Assembly: GCA_965656355.1 (NCBI GenBank) | Contig: CBFHKG010000004.1 | Location: 1-64,000, forward strand | Direction of reading: 5' to 3' | DNA from: BACL14 sp965656355 | GTDB lineage: Bacteria > Pseudomonadota > Gammaproteobacteria > Burkholderiales > Methylophilaceae | DNA length: 64,000 nt | In this document: piece by piece, positions 1-9,366 of the stretch | How positions within the stretch are numbered: the first letter of the stretch is position 1 | How the letters are laid out: the number at the start of each line of letters is the position of its first letter | The notes under the pieces: model-generated | The model's input: only the letters and a program-made list of their open reading frames with translations | Told to the model about the DNA's origin: nothing | The model's database searches: none | Translations under genes and position numbers: made by a program

Positions 1-53
1 CCAACCCAAGTAAAAAGGAAACTGAAGATTATATTACCGGTAAGTTTGGATAA
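1..53 (+). CDS. pstB: Phosphate ABC transporter ATP-binding protein, C-terminal end only
   Basis: Only the last 16 codons and the TAA stop (51-53) are in the window. The frame opening at base 3 reads NPSKKETEDYITGKFG, which matches the conserved C-terminus of PstB (family pattern NPxxKxTEDYITGRxG). PstB is the cytoplasmic ATPase of the PstSCAB high-affinity phosphate importer. The gene enters from the left edge and stops 3 bases before the convergent stop codon of glmM. The identification rests on this short but very characteristic tail; the rest of the gene is outside the window. Confidence 0.8.
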   Translation, partial: NPSKKETEDYITGKFG

Positions 54-56
54 CGT

Positions 57-1400
57 TTAAATAATTTCTTTAATTTTTTCTGTCAAAAACTTAGCCGCTT
101 TTAAAACATCTTTACGCAAAGGACCTTCGGTCATAACTCTCACTAAGGGTTGCGTTCCAGATGCGCGAATTAATATTCGGCCCTTACCCTTCATAATAAC
201 TTCTGATTCCTTGATGGCATTTTTAACAGTCTTTGATTTTAAATTAACTTTATTTTCAGTAGGTATATTGATTAGTATTTGTGGGTATAGTTGGATATCA
301 GTCAGGGCACTTTTTAAGCTTTTTTTATTTTTTACTAAGTAAGACAAAACTTGTAAGGCCGAAATTATTCCATCTCCAGTTGAATGTAAATTTTTAACTA
401 AGATGTGCCCAGAATTCTCACCCCCTAAAATCCACTTCCTTCTATCTAACTCCTCAGACACATAACGATCTCCTACATTTGCCCTAGCAAAAGGGATGGA
501 TTGCATTTTACACTTTTCTTCGAAAGCTAAATTGGTCATATGAGTTCCAACAACTCCACCAAATTCGTAACCTTCTTTAATATAAAATTGCATTATCAAG
601 TAAAGTAACTGATCGCCATCAACTAGCGTTCCGTCTTCATCCACCATAATCACACGGTCACCATCCCCATCAAATGCAATTCCTATGTCTGCATTATGTA
701 AAGATACCGCTGCCTGTAAATTTTTTGGGTACACAGAACCTGCCTTTTTATTAATGTTTAAACCGTCCGGTTTATCATTCACAGTAATAATATTTGCACC
801 GAGATTAGAAAAAATAACAGGGGCTATATGATAGGTCGCACCATTAGCACAATCTAAAACAATGGTTAGCCCTTTTAAAGATAATTTTTTTGAGAAAGTA
901 TTTTCACAGAATTCAATATATTGCTTTACATAATTTTCTGCTCTTTGTGCCTTACCCAATTTGCCAGGTAAAACCTGCTCTATTTTTTGATCAATTAGAT
1001 ATTCAATTTCACATTCGATTTCATCAGACAACTTTAAACCTTTTGAGGAGAAAAATTTGACTCCATTATCGTCATAAGGATTATGAGATGCTGAGATAAC
1101 GACACCAAAATCAGCTGTACCTGAGCGTGTTAGATACGCTATTGCTGGCGTAGGAATTGGTCCCGTCAGAAGAACATTAACTCCTGCACTTGAAAATCCA
1201 GCCTCAAGCGCAGATTCAAGCATATAACCTGAAATCCGAGTATCTTTTCCTATGATTACCGTAGGTTTTTTGCTGCGTTTATTTATTCGTGATAATACAA
1301 CCCCAGCAGCGTAGCCTAACTTGACAAAAAACTCTGCCGAAATCGGTATATTTCCTACTTTTCCTCTAATACCATCGGTACCAAAATATTTTTTTTTCAC
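57..1400 (-). CDS. glmM: Phosphoglucosamine mutase GlmM
   Basis: Converts glucosamine-6-phosphate to glucosamine-1-phosphate on the way to UDP-GlcNAc for peptidoglycan and LPS. All four alpha-D-phosphohexomutase signatures are present: the N-terminal FGTDGIRG, the phosphoserine loop SASHNP (Ser about 105), the Mg-binding DGDGDR (244-249), and the sugar loop GGENSGH (326-332). A phosphate-binding RASGTQPLVRVM lies near residues 412-423. Length 447 aa is normal for the family. The start is GTG at 1398-1400, preceded by an AGGGAG Shine-Dalgarno five bases away. It follows folP by 9 bases in the conserved order rlmE-ftsH-folP-glmM. Confidence 0.97.
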   Translation of the reverse strand: MKKKYFGTDGIRGKVGNIPISAEFFVKLGYAAGVVLSRINKRSKKPTVIIGKDTRISGYMLESALEAGFSSAGVNVLLTGPIPTPAIAYLTRSGTADFGVVISASHNPYDDNGVKFFSSKGLKLSDEIECEIEYLIDQKIEQVLPGKLGKAQRAENYVKQYIEFCENTFSKKLSLKGLTIVLDCANGATYHIAPVIFSNLGANIITVNDKPDGLNINKKAGSVYPKNLQAAVSLHNADIGIAFDGDGDRVIMVDEDGTLVDGDQLLYLIMQFYIKEGYEFGGVVGTHMTNLAFEEKCKMQSIPFARANVGDRYVSEELDRRKWILGGENSGHILVKNLHSTGDGIISALQVLSYLVKNKKSLKSALTDIQLYPQILINIPTENKVNLKSKTVKNAIKESEVIMKGKGRILIRASGTQPLVRVMTEGPLRKDVLKAAKFLTEKIKEII

Positions 1401-1409
1401 ACAGCTCCC

Positions 1410-2225
1410 TTATACAGCTTGAAGAACAGATATAGCATTAAAGGTTTCTTTTACGTCATGGACCCGCAAAATTTTAGCGCCATTTTGAACTGCTAAACAA
1501 GCAAGTAATACACTTGCTTGAATAATATCATTTTCTATATTGCCTACCATTTTTTTTACCATCGATTTTCTTGAAACTCCAACTAAAAGTGGAAAAGATA
1601 ATTCTGTAAATTGCTTAATTTTTTTAAATAAATCAATATTATGCTCAAAGGTTTTACCAAAACCAAAACCAGGGTCAAGTAATATTCTTTCGTTTTTAAT
1701 GCCTGCCCTATTAAGAGCAACCGTACGAGCTTTAAAGAATGATTCAACCTCTAATATTATATTTTTATAATGAGGTGAGTTTTGCATATTTTTTGGAGAA
1801 TTTTGCATGTGCATCAAACACACAAGAACATTTGAATTTGATATAACTTCAATTGTTCCAGATTTTTGTAAAGCGTAGATATCATTAATCATATCAACAC
1901 CATAATCAATTGAGAGCTTCATGATTTCTGGTTTATAAGTATCAATTGAAATTGGGACATCAAAAACTTTTTTAATTTCTTTTAAAGTCGGTTCTAATCT
2001 TTCTCTCTCATCATCAACAGTAATAATTTCAGCACCTGGGCGTGAAGACTCTGCCCCGATATCAATAATATCTGCGCCAGATTCAATCATATATTCAACA
2101 CGTTTCAGAGCTAGATCTATCTCATTATATTTTCCTCCATCAGAGAAGGAGTCAGGAGTTAAATTTAACACTCCCATAATCAATGGTCTTGTTTTTAGTT
2201 CAAGAAGTTGCGAAATTTTATTCAT
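1410..2225 (-). CDS. folP: Dihydropteroate synthase FolP
   Basis: Condenses p-aminobenzoate with 6-hydroxymethyl-dihydropterin pyrophosphate in folate synthesis; the sulfonamide target. The two DHPS signatures are clear: NLTPDSFSDGG at residues 21-31 and DIGAESSRPGAE at 55-66. The conserved RVHDV lies near the C-terminus. Length 271 aa is typical. The ATG at 2223-2225 has no recognisable Shine-Dalgarno, because the bases just upstream are the T-run of a predicted ftsH terminator (see 2226-2256). Expression therefore probably depends on readthrough from ftsH or on a promoter not visible here. glmM follows after 9 bases. Confidence 0.97.
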   Translation of the reverse strand: MNKISQLLELKTRPLIMGVLNLTPDSFSDGGKYNEIDLALKRVEYMIESGADIIDIGAESSRPGAEIITVDDERERLEPTLKEIKKVFDVPISIDTYKPEIMKLSIDYGVDMINDIYALQKSGTIEVISNSNVLVCLMHMQNSPKNMQNSPHYKNIILEVESFFKARTVALNRAGIKNERILLDPGFGFGKTFEHNIDLFKKIKQFTELSFPLLVGVSRKSMVKKMVGNIENDIIQASVLLACLAVQNGAKILRVHDVKETFNAISVLQAV

Positions 2226-2256
2226 AAAAAAATAAGGAGGCTTTCGCCCCCTTTTT
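2226..2256 (-). terminator. Rho-independent terminator after ftsH, abutting the folP start
   Basis: On the minus strand, directly after the ftsH TAA, an 8-bp stem (arms 2246-2253 and 2234-2241, one G-T wobble) closes a GAAA tetraloop. It is followed by ATTTTTTTAT. The stem is G/C-rich in the middle and the T-run is strong, so this is a textbook intrinsic terminator. The T-run ends at the ATG of folP, so the same bases occupy the folP ribosome-binding region. Confidence 0.85.
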
Positions 2257-4149
2257 TTATCTAGATTTAGTTGCGGGTTGTGGCTTGATGCTACTTGTGG
2301 GTGCCTTACCAGAAGGAGGCATTTTTTTATCGTTAGATGACTTAGAAGGTTTAGGTGCTCTTACTTTTTTTCCTGCCATCACGTCATCAATTTGATCACT
2401 ATCAATCGTTTCATATTCAAGCAAAGCTTTTGTCATGGCCTCAATTTTCTTTTTATTTTTTTCAATCAGTTTTCGGGCAATTGAGTACTGCTTATCTAAT
2501 ATAGATTTGATTTCAGCATCCACTAACTGTTGTGTCGCTTGTGAAATTGCCTTGGGTGCGCCAAAGAATGACTCTTGATTTTCATCAGCATAAACCATCG
2601 TTCCGAGCTTATCTGACATGCCATATTTGGTCACCATATCTCTTGCAAGCTTCGTTGCTCTTTCAAAATCATTTCCAGCACCTGTAGACATTTGTTTCAT
2701 GAATACCTCTTCAGCAATACGACCACCAAACAATATGGATATTTCCTCGAGCATCTTAGTTTTAAAATTACTAAACCTATCAAATTCTGGAAGCTGCCAT
2801 GTTAGTCCTAATGCATAACCTCTAGGCATAATCGTTACCTTATGCACTGGGTCAGCATTTGGTAATAATTTAGCAACAACTGCATGACCAGATTCATGAT
2901 ATGCAGTATTCATACGCTCTTCTTCACGCATTACCAGTGATTTTCTTTCAGGACCCATATAGATTTTATCTTTTGCTTGTTCAAAGTCTTCCATATCTAC
3001 AATGGCTTTATTACCTCTGGCTGCAAAAAGAGCGGCTTCATTAACTAAATTAGCTAGGTCAGCGCCTGAAAATCCGGGCGTTCCTCTCGCTAAAATATCT
3101 GCTTTCACATCATTGTCAGTTGGAATCTTTCTCATATGTACATGAAGAATTTCTTCCCTGCCCTTGATATCTGGTAATCCAACCATAATTTGTCGGTCAA
3201 ATCTACCTGGTCTAAGTAAAGCCTTGTCTAAAACGTCTGCACGGTTTGTTGCTGCGACTACAATCACACCTGAACTTGGCTCAAAACCATCGAGTTCAAC
3301 AAGTAACTGGTTTAATGTTTGTTCTCTTTCGTCATTACCACCACCCGTACCAGCCCCTCTACTTCTTCCCACTGCATCAATCTCATCGATAAAAATAATA
3401 CAAGGGGAGCTTTTCTTAGCTTGTTCAAACATATCTCTCACTCTCGCTGCACCTACACCTACAAACATTTCTACAAAATCTGACCCAGATATAGTAAAGA
3501 ATGGGACTTTCGCTTCACCAGCAACTGCACGCGCAAGCAAAGTCTTACCTGTGCCTGGAGGGCCTACAAGCAGAACACCTCTAGGAATTCTACCGCCTAG
3601 TTTATGAAATTTAGCCGGATCTTTTAAGAAGTCGACCATTTCAGTGACCTCTTCCTTAGCTTCATCACAACCAGCAACATCTTTAAAGGTAGTTTTGTTT
3701 GAAGTCTGATCCAATTGCCTTGCTTTACTTTTGCCGAAGGAGAATGGACCTCCACCTTTTCCTCCACCCTGCATTTGTTTCATGAAGAAAATCCATACAC
3801 CAATCAACAGTATCATTGGGAACCAAGATATGAATATGCTTGCCAAGAATGATTGCTTTTCTGCAGGTTGAGCTTCAACCACCACACCGTTTTTTAATAA
3901 ATCTGAAACAAGCCAGGGATCTGTAGGGGCGAAAGTTGAGAATTTTTTACCGTTGTTAGTTGTGCCAGTTATGTTTTGACCGTCGATTCTCACCTTTTCT
4001 ATATTTCCTGATTTAACCTGATCCATGAATTGAGAATAAACAAGTTTATTTTCTAGTCTGGTTGAAGAGGAAAATTGATTAAATATGGTCATCATTATGA
4101 TGCCAATGGCAATCCAAATACCGATACTCTTGAGTAAGTTTTTATTCAA
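2257..4149 (-). CDS. ftsH: ATP-dependent zinc metalloprotease FtsH
   Basis: Membrane-anchored AAA+ protease that degrades membrane and regulatory proteins (in E. coli, sigma-32 and LpxC). Two transmembrane segments (about 8-24 and 105-124) flank a periplasmic domain. The AAA module has Walker A GPPGTGKT (196-203), Walker B IIFIDEIDA (251-259) and the second-region LLRPGRFDR (311-319). The zinc site is HESGH (418-422), with Asp about 494 as third ligand. Length 630 aa is typical; the C-terminal tail is Lys/Pro/Ser-rich. The start is TTG at 4147-4149 with AGGA seven bases upstream. It lies downstream of rlmE and is closed by a strong terminator. Confidence 0.97.
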   Translation of the reverse strand: MNKNLLKSIGIWIAIGIIMMTIFNQFSSSTRLENKLVYSQFMDQVKSGNIEKVRIDGQNITGTTNNGKKFSTFAPTDPWLVSDLLKNGVVVEAQPAEKQSFLASIFISWFPMILLIGVWIFFMKQMQGGGKGGGPFSFGKSKARQLDQTSNKTTFKDVAGCDEAKEEVTEMVDFLKDPAKFHKLGGRIPRGVLLVGPPGTGKTLLARAVAGEAKVPFFTISGSDFVEMFVGVGAARVRDMFEQAKKSSPCIIFIDEIDAVGRSRGAGTGGGNDEREQTLNQLLVELDGFEPSSGVIVVAATNRADVLDKALLRPGRFDRQIMVGLPDIKGREEILHVHMRKIPTDNDVKADILARGTPGFSGADLANLVNEAALFAARGNKAIVDMEDFEQAKDKIYMGPERKSLVMREEERMNTAYHESGHAVVAKLLPNADPVHKVTIMPRGYALGLTWQLPEFDRFSNFKTKMLEEISILFGGRIAEEVFMKQMSTGAGNDFERATKLARDMVTKYGMSDKLGTMVYADENQESFFGAPKAISQATQQLVDAEIKSILDKQYSIARKLIEKNKKKIEAMTKALLEYETIDSDQIDDVMAGKKVRAPKPSKSSNDKKMPPSGKAPTSSIKPQPATKSR

Positions 4150-4218
4150 TGTTTAGTCCTTAAAAAATAAATAAATTGCTTATTGTCTTAATTATAACTA
4201 ATAAAAAAATTAAAACAG

Positions 4219-4857
4219 TTAATTTATACTGCTACAAAACTCATAGCCTAATAAAAATATTTCTGCGCTTCTGCTTCTCGATGAATCTGGCTTAATTTTA
4301 TAAACTTTTTTAAAGCAAGATCTCAAATTTTTAACAAACTCTTCAAAATCTTTGCCTACAAATGACTTGACCAGAAAACATCCATTTTGTTTCAAATGTT
4401 TTGTAGCAAAATCAAAGGCCAATTCATTCAAATAAATAGCTTTTTGTTGGTCAACCATCTTTATACCACTAATATTGGGGGCCATATCTGAAATTACAAG
4501 GTCTACAGGCTTATTTTCTAGCTTATCGACCATTTCATTCAATATCTCTTCCTGCGTAAAATCACCTTGAATAAAATCTATGCCTTTGATGGGAGGTACT
4601 TCTAATAAATCTATACCTAAGACCTTCCCCTTTAAGCCTATTTTTTTTGATAAAACTTGAGACCACCCTCCGGGGGCAGCCCCTAAATCTACTGCGGTAA
4701 TACCTGATTTGATGATTTTATACTTTTTATCAATTTCGATTAATTTATATGCGGCTCGCGAGCGATATCCATCTTTTTGTGCCTGAATAACAAATGGGTC
4801 TTTTACATGCCCTTTTATCCAGTTTTTGCTATTGTTGGCTTTACTCATCTGATACAC
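4219..4857 (-). CDS. rlmE: 23S rRNA 2'-O-ribose methyltransferase RlmE (FtsJ/RrmJ)
   Basis: Methylates U2552 in the A-loop of 23S rRNA using S-adenosylmethionine. The SAM motif DLGAAPGGWSQ is at residues 57-67. The K-D-K-E catalytic tetrad falls at K38, D124, K164 and E199, the same numbering as the E. coli enzyme when the GTG at 4855-4857 is used. An in-frame ATG at 4846-4848 (three residues shorter) is an alternative, but the nearest AGG sits 4 bases from the GTG and 13 from the ATG. It is divergent from yhbY and upstream of ftsH, the usual proteobacterial arrangement. rlmE is classically heat-induced; no sigma-32 site was found. Confidence 0.95.
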   Translation of the reverse strand: MYQMSKANNSKNWIKGHVKDPFVIQAQKDGYRSRAAYKLIEIDKKYKIIKSGITAVDLGAAPGGWSQVLSKKIGLKGKVLGIDLLEVPPIKGIDFIQGDFTQEEILNEMVDKLENKPVDLVISDMAPNISGIKMVDQQKAIYLNELAFDFATKHLKQNGCFLVKSFVGKDFEEFVKNLRSCFKKVYKIKPDSSRSRSAEIFLLGYEFCSSIN

Positions 4858-4891
4858 TAGGCCTAAAAATTAAATAACTATCTTTTTATAT

Positions 4892-5179
4892 ATGTTAAGT
4901 TCAAAACAAGTCGCTCACCTTAAGGCTCTTTCTCATAAGCTTAATCCCGTGGTACAGATTGGTCACAAAGGACTTACTGATTCCGTGATTAATGAAATTA
5001 TAGTCAGTTTGAAAGCCCACGAACTCATTAAAATAAAGCTCCAAGAAAAAGAAAAAGCTAAAAGAAAACTTTTACTTGATGAGGTATGTAAAAAAACTAG
5101 TGGGCAAGCAATCAATCAGATTGGCATGCAAATAGTAATTTTTAAAGCCAATGAGCCATCAAAAATAATACTACCCTAG
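4892..5179 (+). CDS. yhbY: Ribosome assembly RNA-binding protein YhbY (CRS1/YhbY family)
   Basis: Small one-domain CRS1-YhbY (CRM) RNA-binding protein, 95 aa, associated with pre-50S particles. The family features LKALSHKLNPVVQIGHKGLT near the N-terminus (with the GxxG-type loop GHKG) and the C-terminal GxQIVIFK-like strand are visible. It starts with ATG 34 bases from the divergent rlmE start. It ends one base before the convergent stop codon of the DUF4149 gene. Confidence 0.92.
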   Translation: MLSSKQVAHLKALSHKLNPVVQIGHKGLTDSVINEIIVSLKAHELIKIKLQEKEKAKRKLLLDEVCKKTSGQAINQIGMQIVIFKANEPSKIILP

Positions 5180-5180
5180 A

Positions 5181-5627
5181 CTACCTGCTCTTTAATAGTA
5201 AAAATATTCCTAAAATACATTGAATTAAATAGGCAATGCTTGCTATCCCGTGCCATGCTGAAAACCTATCCGCAAAAACACTTTCCATGACTTCTTTTGG
5301 AAAGGCTTCTACTTTTAAAGCCTCTAAAATAGGATTGATTCCGAAAAAACTAATGCAAACTATGACTAAAATAAACAGGGCAAGCCACGCTTGAATTTTT
5401 TTAAAAAACCTAATAGATTCTATATGAAACCCATATATCAACGCTAAAACAAGGGTAGCCATTCCAAAGATATTTATATAAGTAAATAAATTAGAAACAA
5501 TCACACCAGCAATATAAGAGCTAGGAATAATGTTAAAAATTACATAAGTCACCATAAGCATTGCCCAGAGACCTCCAACCCAAATGCTTGTGCATATGAA
5601 ACTTAATTTATTTAAAAAGGGGTTCAT
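5181..5627 (-). CDS. DUF4149 (TMEM205-like) integral membrane protein
   Basis: A 148-aa hydrophobic protein with four likely membrane segments (about 8-30, 42-65, 75-97 and 122-146). It has the ICTSIWVGGLWAM opening and AWHGIASIAYLIQ near the C-terminus, typical of the DUF4149 family found next to greA and yhbY in betaproteobacteria. The biochemical function is unknown. It follows greA by 4 bases on the same strand, so the two are probably co-transcribed. Confidence 0.8.
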   Translation of the reverse strand: MNPFLNKLSFICTSIWVGGLWAMLMVTYVIFNIIPSSYIAGVIVSNLFTYINIFGMATLVLALIYGFHIESIRFFKKIQAWLALFILVIVCISFFGINPILEALKVEAFPKEVMESVFADRFSAWHGIASIAYLIQCILGIFLLLKSR

Positions 5628-5631
5628 AATT

Positions 5632-6108
5632 TTATAAGTATTTTACTTTTAAAATTTCATAGGTCTTCAATCCACCAGGCGACTCAAATTCGACAATATC
5701 TTCGTTTTCTTTACCAATAAGTGCTTTTGCCAAAGGCGAGCTGATTGAAATCTTCTTTTCCTTAATATCTGCTTCATCATCTCCAACAATTTGGTATTCA
5801 GCCTCATCCTCAGAATCAAGATCCTGAATTACAACGGTTGTTCCAAACACACAGCGACCATCTTTTTGAAGTTCTGCCGGGTCAATAATGATGCAGTTAG
5901 AAAGCTTTGCTTCAATATCTGCGATTCTTCCCTCAATAAAACCTTGCTTTTCTTTGGCAGCATCGTACTCAGCATTTTCAGAGAGATCACCTTGTGCTCT
6001 GGCTTCAGCAATGGCTGCAATAACCTCAGGTCTTTCAACGCTTTTTAAGATCTTCAACTCTTCTTTAAGCTTTTCTGAGCCATTGATTGTAATGGGTGTT
6101 TTATCCAA
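5632..6108 (-). CDS. greA: Transcription elongation factor GreA
   Basis: Rescues backtracked RNA polymerase by stimulating cleavage of the nascent transcript. The 158-aa protein has the N-terminal antiparallel coiled coil, including GDLSENAEYDAAKE at about residues 41-54 with the acidic tip residues. The C-terminal FKBP-like domain ends in SSPLAKALIGKE. The start is TTG at 6106-6108 with an AGGA Shine-Dalgarno six bases upstream. carB lies 54 bases upstream on the same strand and the DUF4149 gene follows. Confidence 0.97.
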   Translation of the reverse strand: MDKTPITINGSEKLKEELKILKSVERPEVIAAIAEARAQGDLSENAEYDAAKEKQGFIEGRIADIEAKLSNCIIIDPAELQKDGRCVFGTTVVIQDLDSEDEAEYQIVGDDEADIKEKKISISSPLAKALIGKENEDIVEFESPGGLKTYEILKVKYL

Positions 6109-6162
6109 AATTTTTCCTAATTATTTTATTTTATTGAAAGCGTTGTATGAATTGAGTGTATT

Positions 6163-9100
6163 TTAAGAGACGTTTTTATGCAAGTTCTGAAGTGATGAAA
6201 CCGTAATTTCATCTGAATAATTCATTCCAACGCAGGCAGCCTTGGCTCCGGCAAAAGTAGTGTAGTAGGTCACCTTATTCTGTAAAGCATTTCTTCTAAT
6301 TTCATAAGAGTCTTTAATGGCCTGTTTATCTTCAGTAATATTCACAATAAAATCAATTTCATCATTTTTTATCATATCAACAATATGTGGCCTCCCTTCA
6401 GCAACTTTATTCACATACTGAACTTCGAGATTGTTTTCAGTTAAAACTTTTGCGGTGCCTTTAGTTGCAGCAAGAGAAAAACCTAGTTTTTTAAGTGCCT
6501 GAGCAACTTCAACTATCTTTTCATGATCCTCTTTTCTGACGCTGATAAATGCTTTTCCCTTTGTCGGAAGATTCATGGATACTCCCATTTGAGACTTGAT
6601 AAACGCCTCTGCAAATGATGATCCTACTCCCATCACCTCTCCTGTAGATTTCATTTCTGGCCCAAGAATTACATCGACCCCAGGAAATTTAATAAATGGA
6701 AATACAGCCTCTTTCACAGAGAAAAATTTTGGCTTAACTTCAGAAGTTAATTTCTGAGAAGCTAATGATTCACCCGCCATACATCTAGCAGCAATTTTTG
6801 CTAACGGTTTTCCAATTGCTTTTGAAACAAATGGGACTGTTCTTGATGCTCTTGGGTTTACCTCTAATACATAAATGTCATCTCCCTGAAGAGCAAATTG
6901 AACATTCATTAATCCCAAAACATTGAGTTTCGATGCCATTTTTTTCGTTTGAGATATCAATTCATTCTGTTTTTTTTCATCAATGCTGTATGGAGGAAGT
7001 GAACATGCTGAATCTCCTGAATGGACTCCAGCTTGTTCTATATGCTCCATGATTCCGCCAATTACTACCGAGTTTCCATCAGAAATAGCATCAATATCAA
7101 CTTCAATTGCATCATTTAAAAAACGATCTAAAAGCACAGGAGAATCATGGGACACTTTTACAGCTTCTCTCATATATCGCTCTAAGTCTTCTTGCTCATG
7201 AACAATTTCCATAGCCCTTCCTCCAAGAACATAACTTGGACGAACGACTAAAGGATATCCAATTTCTTGAGCAAGCTTTATTGCCTCCTCAGGTGTTCTG
7301 GCAGTTCTGTTGGGTGGTTGTTTTAAATTTAAATCTTTTAAGATTTTTTGAAATCTTTCTCTATCCTCGGCAGCATCGATATCTTCAGGCAGTGTTCCAA
7401 TAATAGGTACTTCTGCATCAGCCAATGCTTTGGAAAGTTTGAGTGGTGTTTGTCCCCCATACTGAACAATCACACCAAAAGGATTTTCTTTGTGCACAAT
7501 CTCTAAAACGTCTTCTAAGGTGACTGATTCAAAATATAACCTATCAGAAATATCATAATCTGTTGAAACTGTTTCAGGATTGCAATTAACCATGATGGTT
7601 TCAAAGCCAGCTTCTTTTAATGCTAGAGAAGCATGAACACAACAGTAATCAAATTCTATGCCTTGTCCAATTCTATTCGGGCCTCCACCTAATATCATTA
7701 TTTTTTTATTTGAAGTTGGACGTGATTCACATTCTTGCTCATATGTAGAGTATAAATACGCGGTATCCGTATGAAACTCAGCTGCACAAGTATCCACTCT
7801 TTTATAAACTGGATGAATATGATTTTTAGCTCTTAATTCTCTTATGCTTTTCTCTTTTGCACCTACTAGATATCCAATACGATGATCCGAGAATCCCTTT
7901 TGCTTCAGTTCAAATAAATAAGGCTTGTCAATTGCATTAAGCTTATAGGTTTTTAGTTTTGTTTCGTTTTTTATTAGATCTTCAATCTGACATAAAAACC
8001 AAGGGTCAATTTTAGTAAAATTAAATATTTCATCTATCGACAAACCTAACCTCATTGCATCACCTAGGTATCTTATTCTATCCGCACCGGGTTCTTTTAA
8101 CTCTTTAATAATACGGGTCTTGTCTGATGAAATCTCATTTAATCCATCGTATCCAAGTTCGAGCCCTCTTAATGCTTTTTGAAAAGATTCTTGAAAATTT
8201 CGACCAATTGCCATTACTTCTCCAACTGATTTCATTTGTGTTGTAAGAATTGCGTCTGCATTTGGGAATTTTTCAAAAGCAAAACGTGGAATCTTAGTCA
8301 CAACGTAGTCAATGGTAGGCTCAAAAGACGCAGGTGTTAAGCCTCCTGTAATCTCGTTACTTAACTCATCAAGAGAGTATCCAACTGCTAATTTAGCGGC
8401 AATCTTTGCAATTGGAAAGCCTGTAGCTTTAGAGGCAAGAGCTGATGATCTTGATACTCTCGGGTTCATTTCAATGACGACCATACGTCCATCATTGGGG
8501 TTTATTGCAAACTGGACGTTTGAGCCACCAGTATCCACGCCTATTTCTCTTAAAACATCTATCGAGGCGTTCCTCATGATTTGATATTCTTTGTCCGTTA
8601 ATGTTTGCGCTGGTGCGACAGTGATTGAATCTCCAGTATGTACACCCATAGGATCTAGATTTTCTATTGAACATATGATGATGCAATTATCGTTTGAGTC
8701 ACGAACAACCTCCATCTCAAACTCTTTCCAACCCAATAAAGATTCCTCAATAAGTAGCTCTTTCGTTGGAGAAGCATCCAAACCTCTTTCACATATTGTT
8801 ATAAATTCCTCCTTGTTATAAGCAATTCCACCTCCACTTCCTCCCATGGTAAAAGAAGGTCTGATGATTGCTGGATAACCAATACTCGCTTGCACTTGCA
8901 TCGCCTCTTCAAGACTATGGGCAATCGCCGATCTTGCTGATGCTAAGCCTATCTTGCTCATTGCTTGTTTAAATAACTGCCTATCCTCAGCTTTATCAAT
9001 TGCTTCTTTTGAGGCACCTATTAACTCAACCTTAAAGGTTTTTAAAACACCATGTTTATCAAGATCAAGTGCGCAATTAAGTGCGGTTTGCCCACCCATA

Positions 9101-9366
9101 GTAGGAAGGAGCGCATCAGGCTTTTCAATCTCTATGATCTTTTTCACTACCTCCCATTTAATTGGTTCTATGTAGGTAGCATCCGCAACATTTGGATCGG
9201 TCATAATAGTTGCCGGATTTGAGTTAACCAAAATAACGCGATAACCTTCTTCTTTTAAGGCTTTACATGCCTGAGCACCAGAGTAATCAAATTCACAAGC
9301 CTGTCCAATAATAATTGGTCCTGCACCTATAATTAGGATTGATTTTATGTCCGTTCTTTTACTCAT
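6163..9366 (-). CDS. carB: Carbamoyl-phosphate synthase large subunit
   Basis: Makes carbamoyl phosphate from bicarbonate, two ATP and ammonia channelled from CarA, for pyrimidines and arginine. The 1067 aa contain the internally duplicated ATP-grasp architecture: an N-terminal half with GAGPIIIGQACEFDYSG and a second half with GGGPNRIGQGIEFDYCC. A C-terminal MGS-like allosteric domain covers roughly the last 140 residues. The ATG overlaps the carA stop by 4 bases (ATGA), so the two subunits are translationally coupled. Confidence 0.98.
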   Translation of the reverse strand: MSKRTDIKSILIIGAGPIIIGQACEFDYSGAQACKALKEEGYRVILVNSNPATIMTDPNVADATYIEPIKWEVVKKIIEIEKPDALLPTMGGQTALNCALDLDKHGVLKTFKVELIGASKEAIDKAEDRQLFKQAMSKIGLASARSAIAHSLEEAMQVQASIGYPAIIRPSFTMGGSGGGIAYNKEEFITICERGLDASPTKELLIEESLLGWKEFEMEVVRDSNDNCIIICSIENLDPMGVHTGDSITVAPAQTLTDKEYQIMRNASIDVLREIGVDTGGSNVQFAINPNDGRMVVIEMNPRVSRSSALASKATGFPIAKIAAKLAVGYSLDELSNEITGGLTPASFEPTIDYVVTKIPRFAFEKFPNADAILTTQMKSVGEVMAIGRNFQESFQKALRGLELGYDGLNEISSDKTRIIKELKEPGADRIRYLGDAMRLGLSIDEIFNFTKIDPWFLCQIEDLIKNETKLKTYKLNAIDKPYLFELKQKGFSDHRIGYLVGAKEKSIRELRAKNHIHPVYKRVDTCAAEFHTDTAYLYSTYEQECESRPTSNKKIMILGGGPNRIGQGIEFDYCCVHASLALKEAGFETIMVNCNPETVSTDYDISDRLYFESVTLEDVLEIVHKENPFGVIVQYGGQTPLKLSKALADAEVPIIGTLPEDIDAAEDRERFQKILKDLNLKQPPNRTARTPEEAIKLAQEIGYPLVVRPSYVLGGRAMEIVHEQEDLERYMREAVKVSHDSPVLLDRFLNDAIEVDIDAISDGNSVVIGGIMEHIEQAGVHSGDSACSLPPYSIDEKKQNELISQTKKMASKLNVLGLMNVQFALQGDDIYVLEVNPRASRTVPFVSKAIGKPLAKIAARCMAGESLASQKLTSEVKPKFFSVKEAVFPFIKFPGVDVILGPEMKSTGEVMGVGSSFAEAFIKSQMGVSMNLPTKGKAFISVRKEDHEKIVEVAQALKKLGFSLAATKGTAKVLTENNLEVQYVNKVAEGRPHIVDMIKNDEIDFIVNITEDKQAIKDSYEIRRNALQNKVTYYTTFAGAKAACVGMNYSDEITVSSLQNLHKNVS

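Noticed and set aside
3164..3607. 147-codon open frame antisense to ftsH
   Set aside because: It lies fully inside the conserved AAA domain of ftsH on the other strand and its translation resembles no protein; it is a shadow of codon usage.
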